Source: Abiotrophia sp938010525
Lineage (GTDB): Bacteria > Bacillota > Bacilli > Lactobacillales > Aerococcaceae
DNA: 50,641 bases
Reading direction: 5' to 3'
NCBI RefSeq assembly: GCF_938010525.1
Contig: NZ_CALLVK010000010.1
Coordinates: forward strand, 1-50,641
The position numbers and the translations under genes are program-made. The notes under the pieces were generated by a model. It had not been told where the DNA came from, did no database searches, and was given only the letters and a program-made list of their open reading frames with translations. Below are positions 8,454-15,168 of the stretch, piece after piece. Numbering within the stretch: the first letter of the stretch is position 1; each line of letters starts with the position of its first letter.

Positions 8454-9503
8454 TTATTTTAACGGGGTATTAGCCCCACTTAAAACCATATTCGCAATTC
8501 CTTCATCACAGATTAGAACACCATGATGTTGGATAAGTTTGTAGTAAGCCTCTACAGCGCGGGCCTTGCTAGCGCCGCCTACTACGGTAATCAAGAGAGG
8601 CACCTCACGCAAAGACTGGAATTGAATGCCAAATCTCGGTAAACGTAAGACCTCCTGGCCACTTTGATTGAAAAACACCCCAAAGGCTTCCCCAACCGCA
8701 TCTTGGTCCTTCAATAATTGTTTCTGCGTCGCAGTTAAATCATGCCGTTCTGCCATAACATTAGCATTACCGACCGATAATAAGAGTACATTAGCCGTCT
8801 TGCTTAGTTCAACAGCGTGACGTATTGAAGGGTTATTGAGTAGTACTTGCGAAACTTGCTCCCCGATATTTTCAGGGATAAAGAGTGGCACAAATTGACC
8901 ATCTGTCTGTTTAGCCATCAAGCCTCCGATATTGTTGGCTTGAATATCATAGGAGCCCCCAACTCCACCGCGGGCAGGTACAAAGACTAAATCCCGTCCC
9001 TCTCCCAATTGAGGTGTGAATTCTTGGGCTACTTGAGCTAGGGTAGTTCCCCCAGTCATGGCTAAGACATGACGTCCTTGATCCAAGTTCAAGGCCAGAA
9101 ACTCTGCTACCTTGCGTCCTAGTCGGCTCCCAACCTTAAGGTCGATATCGGCATCTCCTTTGACAATCCAGACTTCTTGGAGCCCTAATTTCTCCTTGAC
9201 TCCCTGAGCCAATTCGAAGAACTCATGGTGATCATCTAAGGCCTGCTCCATGGCTTCTAAAACATCTAAGCCAATAGGCGTTAACCGAATCCCCGACTGC
9301 TTGACATCAACCAAGCCCTGAGATCGCAAGCTATCCATCAAGGTCCGCAAGCTACGCTCTGATAGGGCCACTTCCTCTGCTAGGGTCTTACGACCAATCC
9401 GCTCGGGATGTTGGGCCAAGGTCTTCATTATGCGCAATCGCTGTACTAATTCTTGGCCGACTTGCGGGACGACTTTCTCAATCAAAGAAAACATATCTCG
9501 CAT
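8454..9503 (-). CDS. cggR: Central glycolytic genes regulator CggR (SorC family)
   Basis: A 349-residue repressor. An N-terminal winged helix (about residues 18-65, with GRKTLAEEVALSERSLRTLMDSL) is followed by a SorC-type sugar-phosphate domain containing AMTGGTTLAQVA and FVPARGGVGGSYDIQANNI, which in the family senses fructose 1,6-bisphosphate. It is the first gene of the operon it controls. Two ATGs lie in tandem; the one at 9503 has the better spacing (6) from AAAGGAGG. Binding of glycolytic intermediate is expected to relieve repression. Confidence 0.93.
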   Translation of the reverse strand: MRDMFSLIEKVVPQVGQELVQRLRIMKTLAQHPERIGRKTLAEEVALSERSLRTLMDSLRSQGLVDVKQSGIRLTPIGLDVLEAMEQALDDHHEFFELAQGVKEKLGLQEVWIVKGDADIDLKVGSRLGRKVAEFLALNLDQGRHVLAMTGGTTLAQVAQEFTPQLGEGRDLVFVPARGGVGGSYDIQANNIGGLMAKQTDGQFVPLFIPENIGEQVSQVLLNNPSIRHAVELSKTANVLLLSVGNANVMAERHDLTATQKQLLKDQDAVGEAFGVFFNQSGQEVLRLPRFGIQFQSLREVPLLITVVGGASKARAVEAYYKLIQHHGVLICDEGIANMVLSGANTPLK

Positions 9504-9516
9504 CATCTGCCTCCTT

Positions 9517-9533
9517 TGGTCAAAGATTGACCA
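9517..9533. promoter_or_regulatory. Palindrome next to the cggR ribosome site, candidate CggR operator
   Basis: TGGTCA, five bases, TGACCA. Its arms and spacing match the palindrome at 9673-9689. The position, between promoter and cggR start, suits an operator acting as a roadblock, as in B. subtilis, though the sequence differs from the B. subtilis CggR site. Confidence 0.5.
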
Positions 9534-9590
9534 TGCAAAGCTTCTCAGACTCCTGTCTTAAGAAGAATTGCTCCTTCTCTAACCTCTTTA

Positions 9591-9619
9591 ATGATACCAT
9601 TCTTATTCCTATAATGCAA
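9591..9619 (-). promoter_or_regulatory. Promoter of the cggR glycolytic operon
   Basis: TTGCAT (9614-9619), 17-bp spacer, TATCAT (9591-9596) preceded by TGG. It gives a leader of about 80 bases before cggR. Confidence 0.7.
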
Positions 9620-9672
9620 ATGTTAAACCGCATACATTTATATTTCTCATGTAATTTTCATCTTATTGCGAA

Positions 9673-9689
9673 TGGTCGGAAAACGACCA
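9673..9689. promoter_or_regulatory. Upstream palindrome of the cggR promoter region
   Basis: TGGTCG, five bases, CGACCA, about 55 bp upstream of the -35. It has the same arm length, spacer and near-identical arms as the 9517 site. The stretch from 9690 to 9853 that follows holds no gene or other element I can name. Confidence 0.5.
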
Positions 9690-9853
9690 ACCGATAGGAA
9701 GTGCTTTCATGAAAATAACGCTACCATCGCTTTTTGTGTCCTATAACAGGCTAGGGATGGCAAACTAACGACCTACTCTCTCATACTAGGACCTAGACCT
9801 TACCCTATCTTTCCTGTCGGCAACATTTTTTTGATTCCTATCTTGGAGTAGAC

Positions 9854-9883
9854 AAAAAGGACAGGCCTGGGCCTGTCCTTTTT
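9854..9883 (-). terminator. Terminator of luxS
   Basis: A 12- to 13-bp stem built on AAAAAGGACAGGC with loop CTGG and T runs on both sides, 8 bases after the luxS stop. It can act in both directions. Confidence 0.88.
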
Positions 9884-9891
9884 GATATAAA

Positions 9892-10362
9892 TTAACGGAT
9901 TACCTGATCACGGACAAAAGGATCCGTGCTAATGCCTTGTTCTAAGACCAAACGGGCATATTCTTTGGCGCCCCAGAGCGAATGATCCTTGTAGTTCCCA
10001 CATTCCTTAGCGGTGGCTGCCGGAATATCAGTAAAGCCTTGAACCTTCTTCAAAACATTGGCTAGCGCTTGAGCCACTTCTGCTGGCGTGTGTTCATTCC
10101 AAATCACCATGTAATAGCCAGTACGGCAGCCCATTGGCGAGATATCCACGACCCCTTCCAACTCATCGCGTAAGTTAATGGCCAAATAGTGCTCCAGAGT
10201 ATGGAGGGCTCCTGTAGGGATTGCATCTTGGTTAGGTTGCAAGAAACGCATGTCATATTTTTGCAAGAGGGCTCCAGATTCGTGGCGCTCCGTGCCAGCT
10301 AGGCGGACATAAGGCGCCTTAACGGCATTATGATCCAGGGTAAAACTTTCTACTTGTGCCAT
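9892..10362 (-). CDS. luxS: S-ribosylhomocysteine lyase LuxS
   Basis: A 156-residue metalloenzyme splitting S-ribosylhomocysteine into homocysteine and the AI-2 precursor DPD. The zinc ligands are visible: HTLEH (residues about 54-58) and the cysteine of AKECGNYKDH near residue 123. The catalytic cysteine lies in MGCRTGYY near residue 82. It is a single gene with its own promoter and terminator. No pfs or other methyl-cycle gene adjoins it. Confidence 0.96.
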   Translation of the reverse strand: MAQVESFTLDHNAVKAPYVRLAGTERHESGALLQKYDMRFLQPNQDAIPTGALHTLEHYLAINLRDELEGVVDISPMGCRTGYYMVIWNEHTPAEVAQALANVLKKVQGFTDIPAATAKECGNYKDHSLWGAKEYARLVLEQGISTDPFVRDQVIR

Positions 10363-10471
10363 AGTATTCCTTCTTTCTATCTTTCTTCAGCCAGAAATCC
10401 GTTTGTCAGTCCCTTTTTAGGAGGGGGAGGAAGTTTTTCTTCCTATAAGATACGGGTTATTTCTAGTTACT

Positions 10472-10500
10472 ATTATAGGTATTTTGCGCCTGAACTTCAA
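10472..10500 (-). promoter_or_regulatory. Promoter of luxS
   Basis: TTGAAG (10495-10500), 17-bp spacer, TATAAT (10472-10477). The leader is about 100 bases and contains small hairpins (GAAG/CTTC and CCCT/AGGG) but no riboswitch I recognise. Confidence 0.75.
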
Positions 10501-10524
10501 CCCGTCTGCTTGAGGATTTCCTGA

Positions 10525-10553
10525 TAGGCAAATTAGGGGAATTATGCTAGAAT
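10525..10553 (+). promoter_or_regulatory. Promoter of the YczE-like gene
   Basis: TAGGCA (10525-10530), 17-bp spacer, TAGAAT (10548-10553) preceded by TGC, an extended -10. It is divergent from the luxS promoter. Confidence 0.5.
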
Positions 10554-10589
10554 AATAGGGTTGTGAAATCAAGAAAGGAACTTTAAAGA

Positions 10590-11252
10590 ATGTCTCAACC
10601 CCGCCCACTCACTCTCCAGGAAAAAATATATTACCTGTCTATCTCCATCTTACTCAATACATTTGGCAATGCTCTGACCATTTCCATGAATATGGGCTCT
10701 TCCATGTGGACCGCTGCTTCAGTCAATATTTCCAATTACTTTCCTATTCAACTGGGCACCGTCTTGCTCTTCAACGCCTTGCTAGGCATTATCCTGAACA
10801 TTATCATTGATAAGAAAATAGATATTCCCCTGATTATAGGGAACTTTGCCTTCATCTTCCCTTTCAGTGTCATGGTCCAGTTTTTCGTTCAAGGTATGGG
10901 CTGGATAGGCTTACCTGGTCTGCCTATTTGGCTACGACTGGTCTTGAATGTGGCTGGCATCTTCTTGATTGCTATTGCCATTTCCATCTATCAACGGGTC
11001 AATTGGATTATTCATCCTTTAGATGAATTGACTAACACCATCCGCTTCAAGTTCTGCAATGGCAACCCAGTACATGCGCAACTCCTAACCTTTAGCATCC
11101 CAATTGCTATGCTGATTATTATGTTTGCCCTCTCCGGCCATCTCTATGCCGTTAACCTGGGCACCATCGCCGCCCTGCTCTGCCAAGGCGCTTGGATTGG
11201 TTGGGCCGACAAACGCGTCTTCGCTAGCCTGCCTCATTATTTTAGAGATTAA
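10590..11252 (+). CDS. YczE/YitT-like integral membrane protein
   Basis: A 220-residue protein with five or six membrane segments and short polar loops, resembling the YczE family of unknown-function membrane proteins. Visible features are an N-terminal LNTFGNALTI segment, MGSSMWTAASVNI between helices, and a motif HPLDELTNTIRFKF before the last pair of helices. AAAGGAAC precedes the ATG. It is transcribed alone, with its own promoter and terminator. No substrate or partner can be inferred; some YczE relatives affect peptide or siderophore production in bacilli, which is not evidence here. Confidence 0.65.
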   Translation: MSQPRPLTLQEKIYYLSISILLNTFGNALTISMNMGSSMWTAASVNISNYFPIQLGTVLLFNALLGIILNIIIDKKIDIPLIIGNFAFIFPFSVMVQFFVQGMGWIGLPGLPIWLRLVLNVAGIFLIAIAISIYQRVNWIIHPLDELTNTIRFKFCNGNPVHAQLLTFSIPIAMLIIMFALSGHLYAVNLGTIAALLCQGAWIGWADKRVFASLPHYFRD

Positions 11253-11258
11253 AATGTC

Positions 11259-11289
11259 AAAAGCCATCCTTACGTGGGATGGCTTTTTT
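11259..11289 (+). terminator. Terminator downstream of the YczE-like gene
   Basis: AAAAGCCATCC pairs with GGATGGCTTTT around a short loop, followed by a T run. On the minus strand a T-rich tail also follows, so before the element integrated it may also have ended the tRNA-Ser transcript. Confidence 0.85.
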
Positions 11290-11297
11290 ATCTGATA

Positions 11298-11313
11298 TAA
11301 CGGAGACGGTGGG
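11298..11313. repeat. Left attachment site (attL) core
   Basis: TAACGGAGACGGTGGG, identical to 21480-21495. It is the original 3' end of the host tRNA-Ser gene, displaced by integration. Confidence 0.88.
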
Positions 11314-11464
11314 GAGCAATCAGGTAAATCTGAATCGCATCATTGGCTAGCAAAAAGCCCAATATTACCAGGGTTGTTGTTGATTTGTTACCTATTGTCA
11401 CTGATTGGCACTCCTCGTTATCTAACCCGATATCTAAACCAGTTTATTTCCCACGGACGGTTGG

Positions 11465-11491
11465 GCGCATCATACAAGATGCGCTCTTTTT
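11465..11491 (+). terminator. Terminator facing into the element
   Basis: Stem GCGCATC/GATGCGC with loop ATACAA, followed by TCTTTTTAT. No plus-strand gene is seen upstream, so it may shield the element from host transcription. Confidence 0.7.
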
Positions 11492-11500
11492 ATTTGCCCT

Positions 11501-11539
11501 GAAAAAGAAAAAGGCCAGTCGCACAATCAGGCGGCTGGC
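11501..11539 (-). terminator. Terminator of the leftward element operon
   Basis: On the minus strand, GCCAGCCG pairs with CGACTGGC (one G-U), followed by CTTTTTCTTTTT. It lies beyond the last leftward gene and before attL. Confidence 0.75.
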
Positions 11540-11646
11540 GCTAATTGGAGATTCTCCAGGCTAAAAATATGGGAGCAAGTCCCTCCATACTTCGATTCTA
11601 TCATTAGCTATACTCTAAGATAAAGAAAAAAGCACCTCGAAAGTCG

Positions 11647-11847
11647 CTAGAATTTGGCCACCATACGACCAATGAGTTCGTAGGCCTTTTCTTCCGTTAT
11701 TTCATCGAAGTTAACGTAGTCACTTACTAGAATCTTATCAAACCAGTAAAAACTAGCTTTCCATCCACCATCAAATACATACATAGTATCAACATCAAAT
11801 TTGAGTACTTTAGGATTTTCAGTTGTAGTCACATAGTATGCTTTCAC
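11647..11847 (-). CDS. Small unknown protein, last gene of the element
   Basis: A 66-residue protein that I do not recognise. It begins with GTG behind AAGGTG. It is rich in aromatic residues (YVFDGGWKASFYWFDK) with a predicted beta-strand start and a helical end (EEKAYELIGRMVAKF). It is soluble, with no signal peptide. It lies at the attL end of the island, where PICIs often keep accessory genes such as virulence, immunity or helper-interference factors, but nothing in the sequence points to one of these. Confidence 0.6.
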   Translation of the reverse strand: MKAYYVTTTENPKVLKFDVDTMYVFDGGWKASFYWFDKILVSDYVNFDEITEEKAYELIGRMVAKF

Positions 11848-11876
11848 TTAAATCACCTTATTTCGATTTATTTCTT

Positions 11877-12113
11877 CTAAAAGGCGCTTGTAGTTAATTT
11901 ATTGGGTGTTAAAAACTCTACTTCGAGCCCCGATAAGGCACCGTCAATCTTTTTATCTAGCAGTACCGATTGCTTGTCTCCAAAACCGAAATTTCTAATT
12001 TTATAAACAAAGTCTCCAATTTTTAAAAAATCACCGGGAGTCGCCATAACGGGGGCCTCTGATAGAACCACAACAGAACCAATCGGAGATTGGTAGATGC
12101 CTTCAATTTTCAT
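11877..12113 (-). CDS. Small unknown protein of the island
   Basis: A 78-residue protein, not recognised. The sequence suggests an all-beta small barrel (repeated short strands such as GSVVVLSEAP and KIGDFVYKIRNFGFGDKQSVLL), without cysteines, signal peptide or membrane segment. AGAGG lies about 11 bases before the ATG. It follows the TerS-like gene after a 180-bp gap and precedes another small gene by 29 bp, probably as a two-gene unit at the accessory end of the element. Confidence 0.6.
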   Translation of the reverse strand: MKIEGIYQSPIGSVVVLSEAPVMATPGDFLKIGDFVYKIRNFGFGDKQSVLLDKKIDGALSGLEVEFLTPNKLTTSAF

Positions 12114-12243
12114 TATGTTACCAACCTCTTCAATATTGATTCCAAATATCTTATGGGTATATTATACTCCTTTCTACCGTGAATAAAAAGAGCAAATCTT
12201 ATTGATTCGCATAAGAGAGCTATAAGGCAAGCTTCTTTTTTGT

Positions 12244-12279
12244 CTAAGCCATGATGGTTTGTAATTTTTCATGTTTCAT
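12244..12279 (-). CDS. Eleven-codon open frame with a good ribosome site
   Basis: AAAGGAG lies 10 bases before an ATG that reads MKHEKLQTIMA and stops. It begins 15 bases after the TerS-like stop. It could be a leader peptide for the two genes downstream or the broken remnant of a gene; a second ATG six bases on, in another frame, opens 32 codons. Neither frame is certain. Confidence 0.3.
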   Translation of the reverse strand: MKHEKLQTIMA

Positions 12280-12294
12280 ATTTTTAAAACTCCT

Positions 12295-12666
12295 TTATTT
12301 GTTATTATCTGTAATCTGCTCCAAGCGTTCGATACGTTCTTCTAGATCCTCTAATTCCAGCCCTTTATACGCTTTATCAAGTACTAGCTGGGCAGCGTTT
12401 ATCTTGGCGTATGGGCTAGCTTGGGGGTTATCTAGAATTTGCTCTAGTTCTTGGGTTGCTTTTAGTGCTAAAAACTGTAGGCGTGCGGTTGTTTGCTTCA
12501 TAATCTCCCGTCGCATCTTCTTGTAGGCCTCACTAAATACTTCGTTACGAAGATAGTTTCTTCCGGTCTTTGGAGATATGCCAGCGGTACGGCATGCTTG
12601 ATTGACCGTTGGCTCCGATAGAAGAGCGAGTAAAAACTTCTCCTGACGGGCTGTTAGGTTGGACAT
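12295..12666 (-). CDS. Terminase small-subunit-like helix-turn-helix protein
   Basis: A 123-residue protein. Residues 1-55 (LTARQEKFLLALLSEPTVNQACRTAGISPKTGRNYL) form the helix-turn-helix seen in phBC6A51-type and other phage small terminase proteins; the rest is helical and ends in a coiled coil (LEDLEERIERLEQI) suited to oligomerisation. Small terminases recognise pac or cos DNA and hand it to the large subunit. No large terminase is present, which is normal for PICIs that redirect helper packaging with their own TerS. A non-packaging regulator with the same fold is the main alternative. Confidence 0.6.
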   Translation of the reverse strand: MSNLTARQEKFLLALLSEPTVNQACRTAGISPKTGRNYLRNEVFSEAYKKMRREIMKQTTARLQFLALKATQELEQILDNPQASPYAKINAAQLVLDKAYKGLELEDLEERIERLEQITDNNK

Positions 12667-12674
12667 AGTATCAC

Positions 12675-13247
12675 CTAGAAGCCCGCTAGCTTCGCTACTT
12701 CGTCACCGCTAATCAAAGCAATTTGGCCATTGGATCTAGTAGTGGCAAATTCGCCACCAAAACCTAACTCTAGTTCTAAGGCCTCTTTTTCTGCTTTGAG
12801 TGTTCTATATCCTGAATCAGATTCTGCTTTAAAATCTCTTTCCATTAAGAGAGCATCCATGTATTCCCCAAGACCTTTATCCCTTAGAACCTTCTCTAAA
12901 AACAGTTCAGTATACTCGCTATGAGGAGCACGAAGTGTTTCTGCTGCGTATTCTTTCAAAGTTGCTGTTGGCATCAACTCGACCTTAAGCGTCAGCTCTT
13001 GACGGTCTAGCAACTCCTCAATGGTCGGTTTTCTAGGTACAATCTCTTTACTTTTCTCTTGGAATTTACGCATTTCGTCAGAGAACTTGATAATCTTATC
13101 TTTCACTGCCTGAATGGTCTCAACCTTTAATTCTGCGCACTCCTTTTGGAACTCTTTCCGCAAGTATTCTTTGTCATATACGCCTCTGGCATTATTATTA
13201 CGGTATTTTTCAATAAGATTCTGTGTTTTTGTTACTAATTGTTGCAT
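12675..13247 (-). CDS. Unknown helical protein of the island
   Basis: A 190-residue, highly charged, mostly alpha-helical protein with long coiled-coil stretches (about residues 10-75 and 145-160). It resembles phage scaffold or head-associated proteins in composition only; I do not recognise the family. AAGGAGG precedes the ATG. Its start overlaps the end of the preceding small gene by 13 bases and its stop lies 9 bases before the TerS-like gene. In PICIs this position often holds genes for capsid size redirection or packaging interference, which is a testable idea rather than a result. Confidence 0.65.
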   Translation of the reverse strand: MQQLVTKTQNLIEKYRNNNARGVYDKEYLRKEFQKECAELKVETIQAVKDKIIKFSDEMRKFQEKSKEIVPRKPTIEELLDRQELTLKVELMPTATLKEYAAETLRAPHSEYTELFLEKVLRDKGLGEYMDALLMERDFKAESDSGYRTLKAEKEALELELGFGGEFATTRSNGQIALISGDEVAKLAGF

Positions 13248-13405
13248 TGTTTTTCCTCCTTAACATCATCAATAAAAATTATGGTATTTGGTCCTAGTTT
13301 CTTTAGATCCGATTCTGTGGGCTCGTGGTCAAAGAAAACTACTTCACGGATCTCGCCGCCCCTGGCATTCTCCAACTTCTCGAGCCTCCTAATGAGTCGA
13401 CTCAT
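13235..13405 (-). CDS. Small acidic-ended unknown protein of the island
   Basis: A 56-residue protein beginning MSRLIRRLEKLENARGGE, a short basic-acidic helix, then a beta-rich half with EVVFFDHEPTESDLKKL. AGGAGG lies 9 bases before the ATG at 13405, which is better than the longer frame to 13474. It overlaps the next gene by 13 bases, consistent with translational coupling. The family is not recognised. Confidence 0.55.
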   Translation of the reverse strand: MSRLIRRLEKLENARGGEIREVVFFDHEPTESDLKKLGPNTIIFIDDVKEEKQCNN

Positions 13406-13592
13406 GGCAATATACCTCCTGTTCTCTGTATTGATACCACACCAGGGCCGTATAATGCCCGTTACGGTGTGCAATCAGCTTAGGCGCCTTGGGGTTGCAT
13501 ACGCACGGCTCGCGTTTGAATTCAGCTAATTCTTCCATGATGCCTTTTTTACTGTCGCTGTATAAAAGCCTGATTCGCTTTTGCATCTTCAT
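13389..13592 (-). CDS. Small cysteine- and histidine-containing unknown protein
   Basis: A 67-residue protein containing CVC at mid-length, HRNGHYTALVWYQYREQEVYC, and a final CHESTH. The cysteines and histidines might bind a metal. The ATG at 13592 is 5 bases from GAGGTG. The 3' end overlaps the next gene start by 17 bases. Such tightly overlapping small genes are typical of phage-like early or middle operons. Function is unknown. Confidence 0.5.
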   Translation of the reverse strand: MKMQKRIRLLYSDSKKGIMEELAEFKREPCVCNPKAPKLIAHRNGHYTALVWYQYREQEVYCHESTH

Positions 13593-13734
13593 ATTCACCT
13601 CGATTCATTCGTTCGTTATGGACTTCTGTAACTTTATCGGCCCATTCTTTTGATTCCTGATAGAGTTTTCCCCTTATTGCTAATAGCTGCGCCAGGGTGT
13701 GCTGCTTATACTTCCATAGCTTCGGTTTGGGCAT
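13549..13734 (-). CDS. Small unknown helical protein of the island
   Basis: A 61-residue charged, helical protein (QLLAIRGKLYQESKEWADKVTEVHNERMNRGEYEDAKANQAF would be one long helix with a break). GAGG lies 6 bases before the ATG. It overlaps the gene before it by 29 bases and the gene after it by 44 bases, which is unusually deep overlap and leaves some doubt that it is translated. Confidence 0.4.
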   Translation of the reverse strand: MPKPKLWKYKQHTLAQLLAIRGKLYQESKEWADKVTEVHNERMNRGEYEDAKANQAFIQRQ

Positions 13735-14104
13735 TTGCTAACCTCATTTCTAGCAAGGTTTCAGCCAAGGCTTTTACTGCTCGCTTCTCAAGAAACGATA
13801 CTTCTTGGCGGGTAATTCCTAAGATCTCAGCCATTTCCGGGTGAGTGCCACACTTTACGCACCAGTTACGTCTTATACCCAGTGGCAACTTTCGGTGGTG
13901 TGATCTAGGGTGACCTAGATAGCGCGGTCTATATTCTCCCATAGTGAAGTACTTCAGATAGAGTAAGCGCCCAAGGTCTTGAGGCATCTGCTTGAGGGCA
14001 GCCATGAATTCCTGGAGCTCTGCTAATTCGTCCGGTGTGGCCTGATGCTTTAACTTAGAAATTAGATACATACGGCATAGGTATAAGTTAGTAACGCTTA
14101 CCAT
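13706..14104 (-). CDS. Sigma-like / ArpU-type regulator with a cysteine pair
   Basis: A 132-residue protein. The C-terminal part HPEMAEILGITRQEVSFLEKRAVKALAETLL is a sigma region 4-like helix-turn-helix as in phage late-gene activators of the ArpU/RinA group. Between the first helices and this domain lies an unusual basic stretch with RSHHRKLPLGIRRNWCVKCGTH, whose CxxC and nearby histidines could form a small metal site. AAAGGTG precedes the ATG at 14104. It probably activates the downstream packaging-end genes of the island. Confidence 0.55.
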   Translation of the reverse strand: MVSVTNLYLCRMYLISKLKHQATPDELAELQEFMAALKQMPQDLGRLLYLKYFTMGEYRPRYLGHPRSHHRKLPLGIRRNWCVKCGTHPEMAEILGITRQEVSFLEKRAVKALAETLLEMRLANAQTEAMEV

Positions 14105-14133
14105 GCACTCACCTTTAATTAAAAATACTGGCT

Positions 14134-14610
14134 TCATATTGCAAACAACTCCTTCAATTCGTTTTCCATTCCCTCAATATCTACCATGGACGCGTTGCTC
14201 ATCTCATCGGAAGGGATTACCCCTAAGACGTGGCCGGTCATATAGAATTCTATTTCTTGAATATAGTCGTACACTCGCATCATTAAAGGGGATGCCCCGT
14301 ATTCAGCCAATAACTCGTGTTTGAGGGCAGTTACCTCTAAGACGGTAAATTCATCGGTGAATAACCGGAGCCTTGTTCTAGCCCGCTCTAGCCGGGTAGA
14401 TATAATAGATTCATCGGTTAGTATCTCCACAATGGCTTTCTCTGGCGAGAGGGCTCGCTGTACGTCCGCAAATTCGCCTTGAAGGCCGCATCCAGTGAAA
14501 GATTTGGCAGCATAGTAGTGTGAAGAGACGGCTCTTAAGGCAAGCTCTAGCGACTCAATGCGCTGCGGAAGTGCCAGGTAATACTCTATTAGACTTTTAA
14601 CTTCATCCAT
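14134..14610 (-). CDS. Unknown helical phage-type protein
   Basis: A 158-residue acidic, helical protein. The N-terminus (MDEVKSLIEYYLALPQRIESLELAL) resembles DUF1492-type phage proteins that sit beside sigma-like regulators, and this gene lies 29 bp upstream of one. A GGGGGG ribosome site precedes the ATG. Confident family assignment is not possible. Confidence 0.55.
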   Translation of the reverse strand: MDEVKSLIEYYLALPQRIESLELALRAVSSHYYAAKSFTGCGLQGEFADVQRALSPEKAIVEILTDESIISTRLERARTRLRLFTDEFTVLEVTALKHELLAEYGASPLMMRVYDYIQEIEFYMTGHVLGVIPSDEMSNASMVDIEGMENELKELFAI

Positions 14611-14664
14611 CTAACCCCCCCTGGGTATATAAAAAGGACGCATAACAGATATACACTCTGCGTA

Positions 14665-14868
14665 TTATTCTCCTTTGTATTCGTGTTTGGTATGTTCAAG
14701 TGCCCCGTAAGGTGGCTTTTGTACTGTGTAATGTAAGCCGTTCTCTATCCGCTTATGGAAGACCATGCCCCGGCTTACCAGGTATTCCTCTATGAGTTTC
14801 TCGACGTCGACCCACACAGTGGATAACTTTCCTTCATCTACCTCAATCGTGATGTTCCGTCTTGGCAT
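14665..14868 (-). CDS. Small unknown protein between origin and regulator
   Basis: A 67-residue protein with a strong AAAGGAGG ribosome site. It has a beta-rich start (NITIEVDEGKLSTVWVDVEK), a short helix and a tail GALEHTKHEYKG. It is soluble and not recognised. It is the first gene after the replication origin on the minus strand. Confidence 0.6.
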   Translation of the reverse strand: MPRRNITIEVDEGKLSTVWVDVEKLIEEYLVSRGMVFHKRIENGLHYTVQKPPYGALEHTKHEYKGE

Positions 14869-14975
14869 CCGATCGCCTCCTTTCTGTTCAGAATCGTTTT
14901 ATACTCCACATTCAAAGGGCTTTAATCGGGAGCACCAAAAACGTTGATACAATAATGTTTGTAGCGTTCTTCCAG

Positions 14976-15168
14976 TTCATCCAGATTGTTTTCACTTTGT
15001 TTATTTTTCTTAATTCTTGTACTTTTATCTCCTATATACCTATATATTCTATATTTCTCTAATAATATAAAATAATCTGGATGAAAAGGATGAAAGGGTA
15101 TAAAGGTTGATTTATCAGTTTTTCTAGTCATCCTGATTATTTGGATGAATTAGGATGAATCAGGATGA
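14976..15168. other. Candidate replication origin of the island: iterons around an AT-rich core
   Basis: A 10-bp unit ATCWGGATGA occurs at 15075-15084, in degenerate form at 15085-15093, and three times in tandem at 15139-15168 (ATTTGGATGA, ATTAGGATGA, ATCAGGATGA). Exact inverted copies lie at 14977-14986 and 15128-15137. Between the left copy and the right group is an 87-base tract of about four-fifths A/T. Staphylococcal PICIs have origins of this design just downstream of rep, as here. Confidence 0.72.

Larger units (their letters stand above)
11314..11646. other. Non-coding left end of the element
   Basis: About 330 bases with no convincing gene. It holds two opposed terminators (next entries) and probably the integrase arm-binding DNA next to attL. 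A 73-codon open frame on the plus strand has no ribosome site and crosses a terminator, so I do not call it. Confidence 0.5.

Noticed and set aside
10417..10608. A 63-codon minus-strand frame upstream of luxS
   Set aside because: It overlaps the divergent luxS and YczE promoters and has no ribosome site.
11343..11564. A 73-codon plus-strand frame at the left end of the island
   Set aside because: No ribosome site or promoter, and it runs through two terminator hairpins.
14922..15131. A 69-codon minus-strand frame between the primase gene and the next small gene
   Set aside because: It has no clear ribosome site, and its FHPFHP segment is simply the translation of the iterons. It spans the AT-rich origin core, so I treat it as origin DNA.
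15075..15168. The GGATGA repeats as a CRISPR array
   Set aside because: Units are 10 bp, partly tandem and partly inverted, without unique spacers of regular length, and no cas genes are near.
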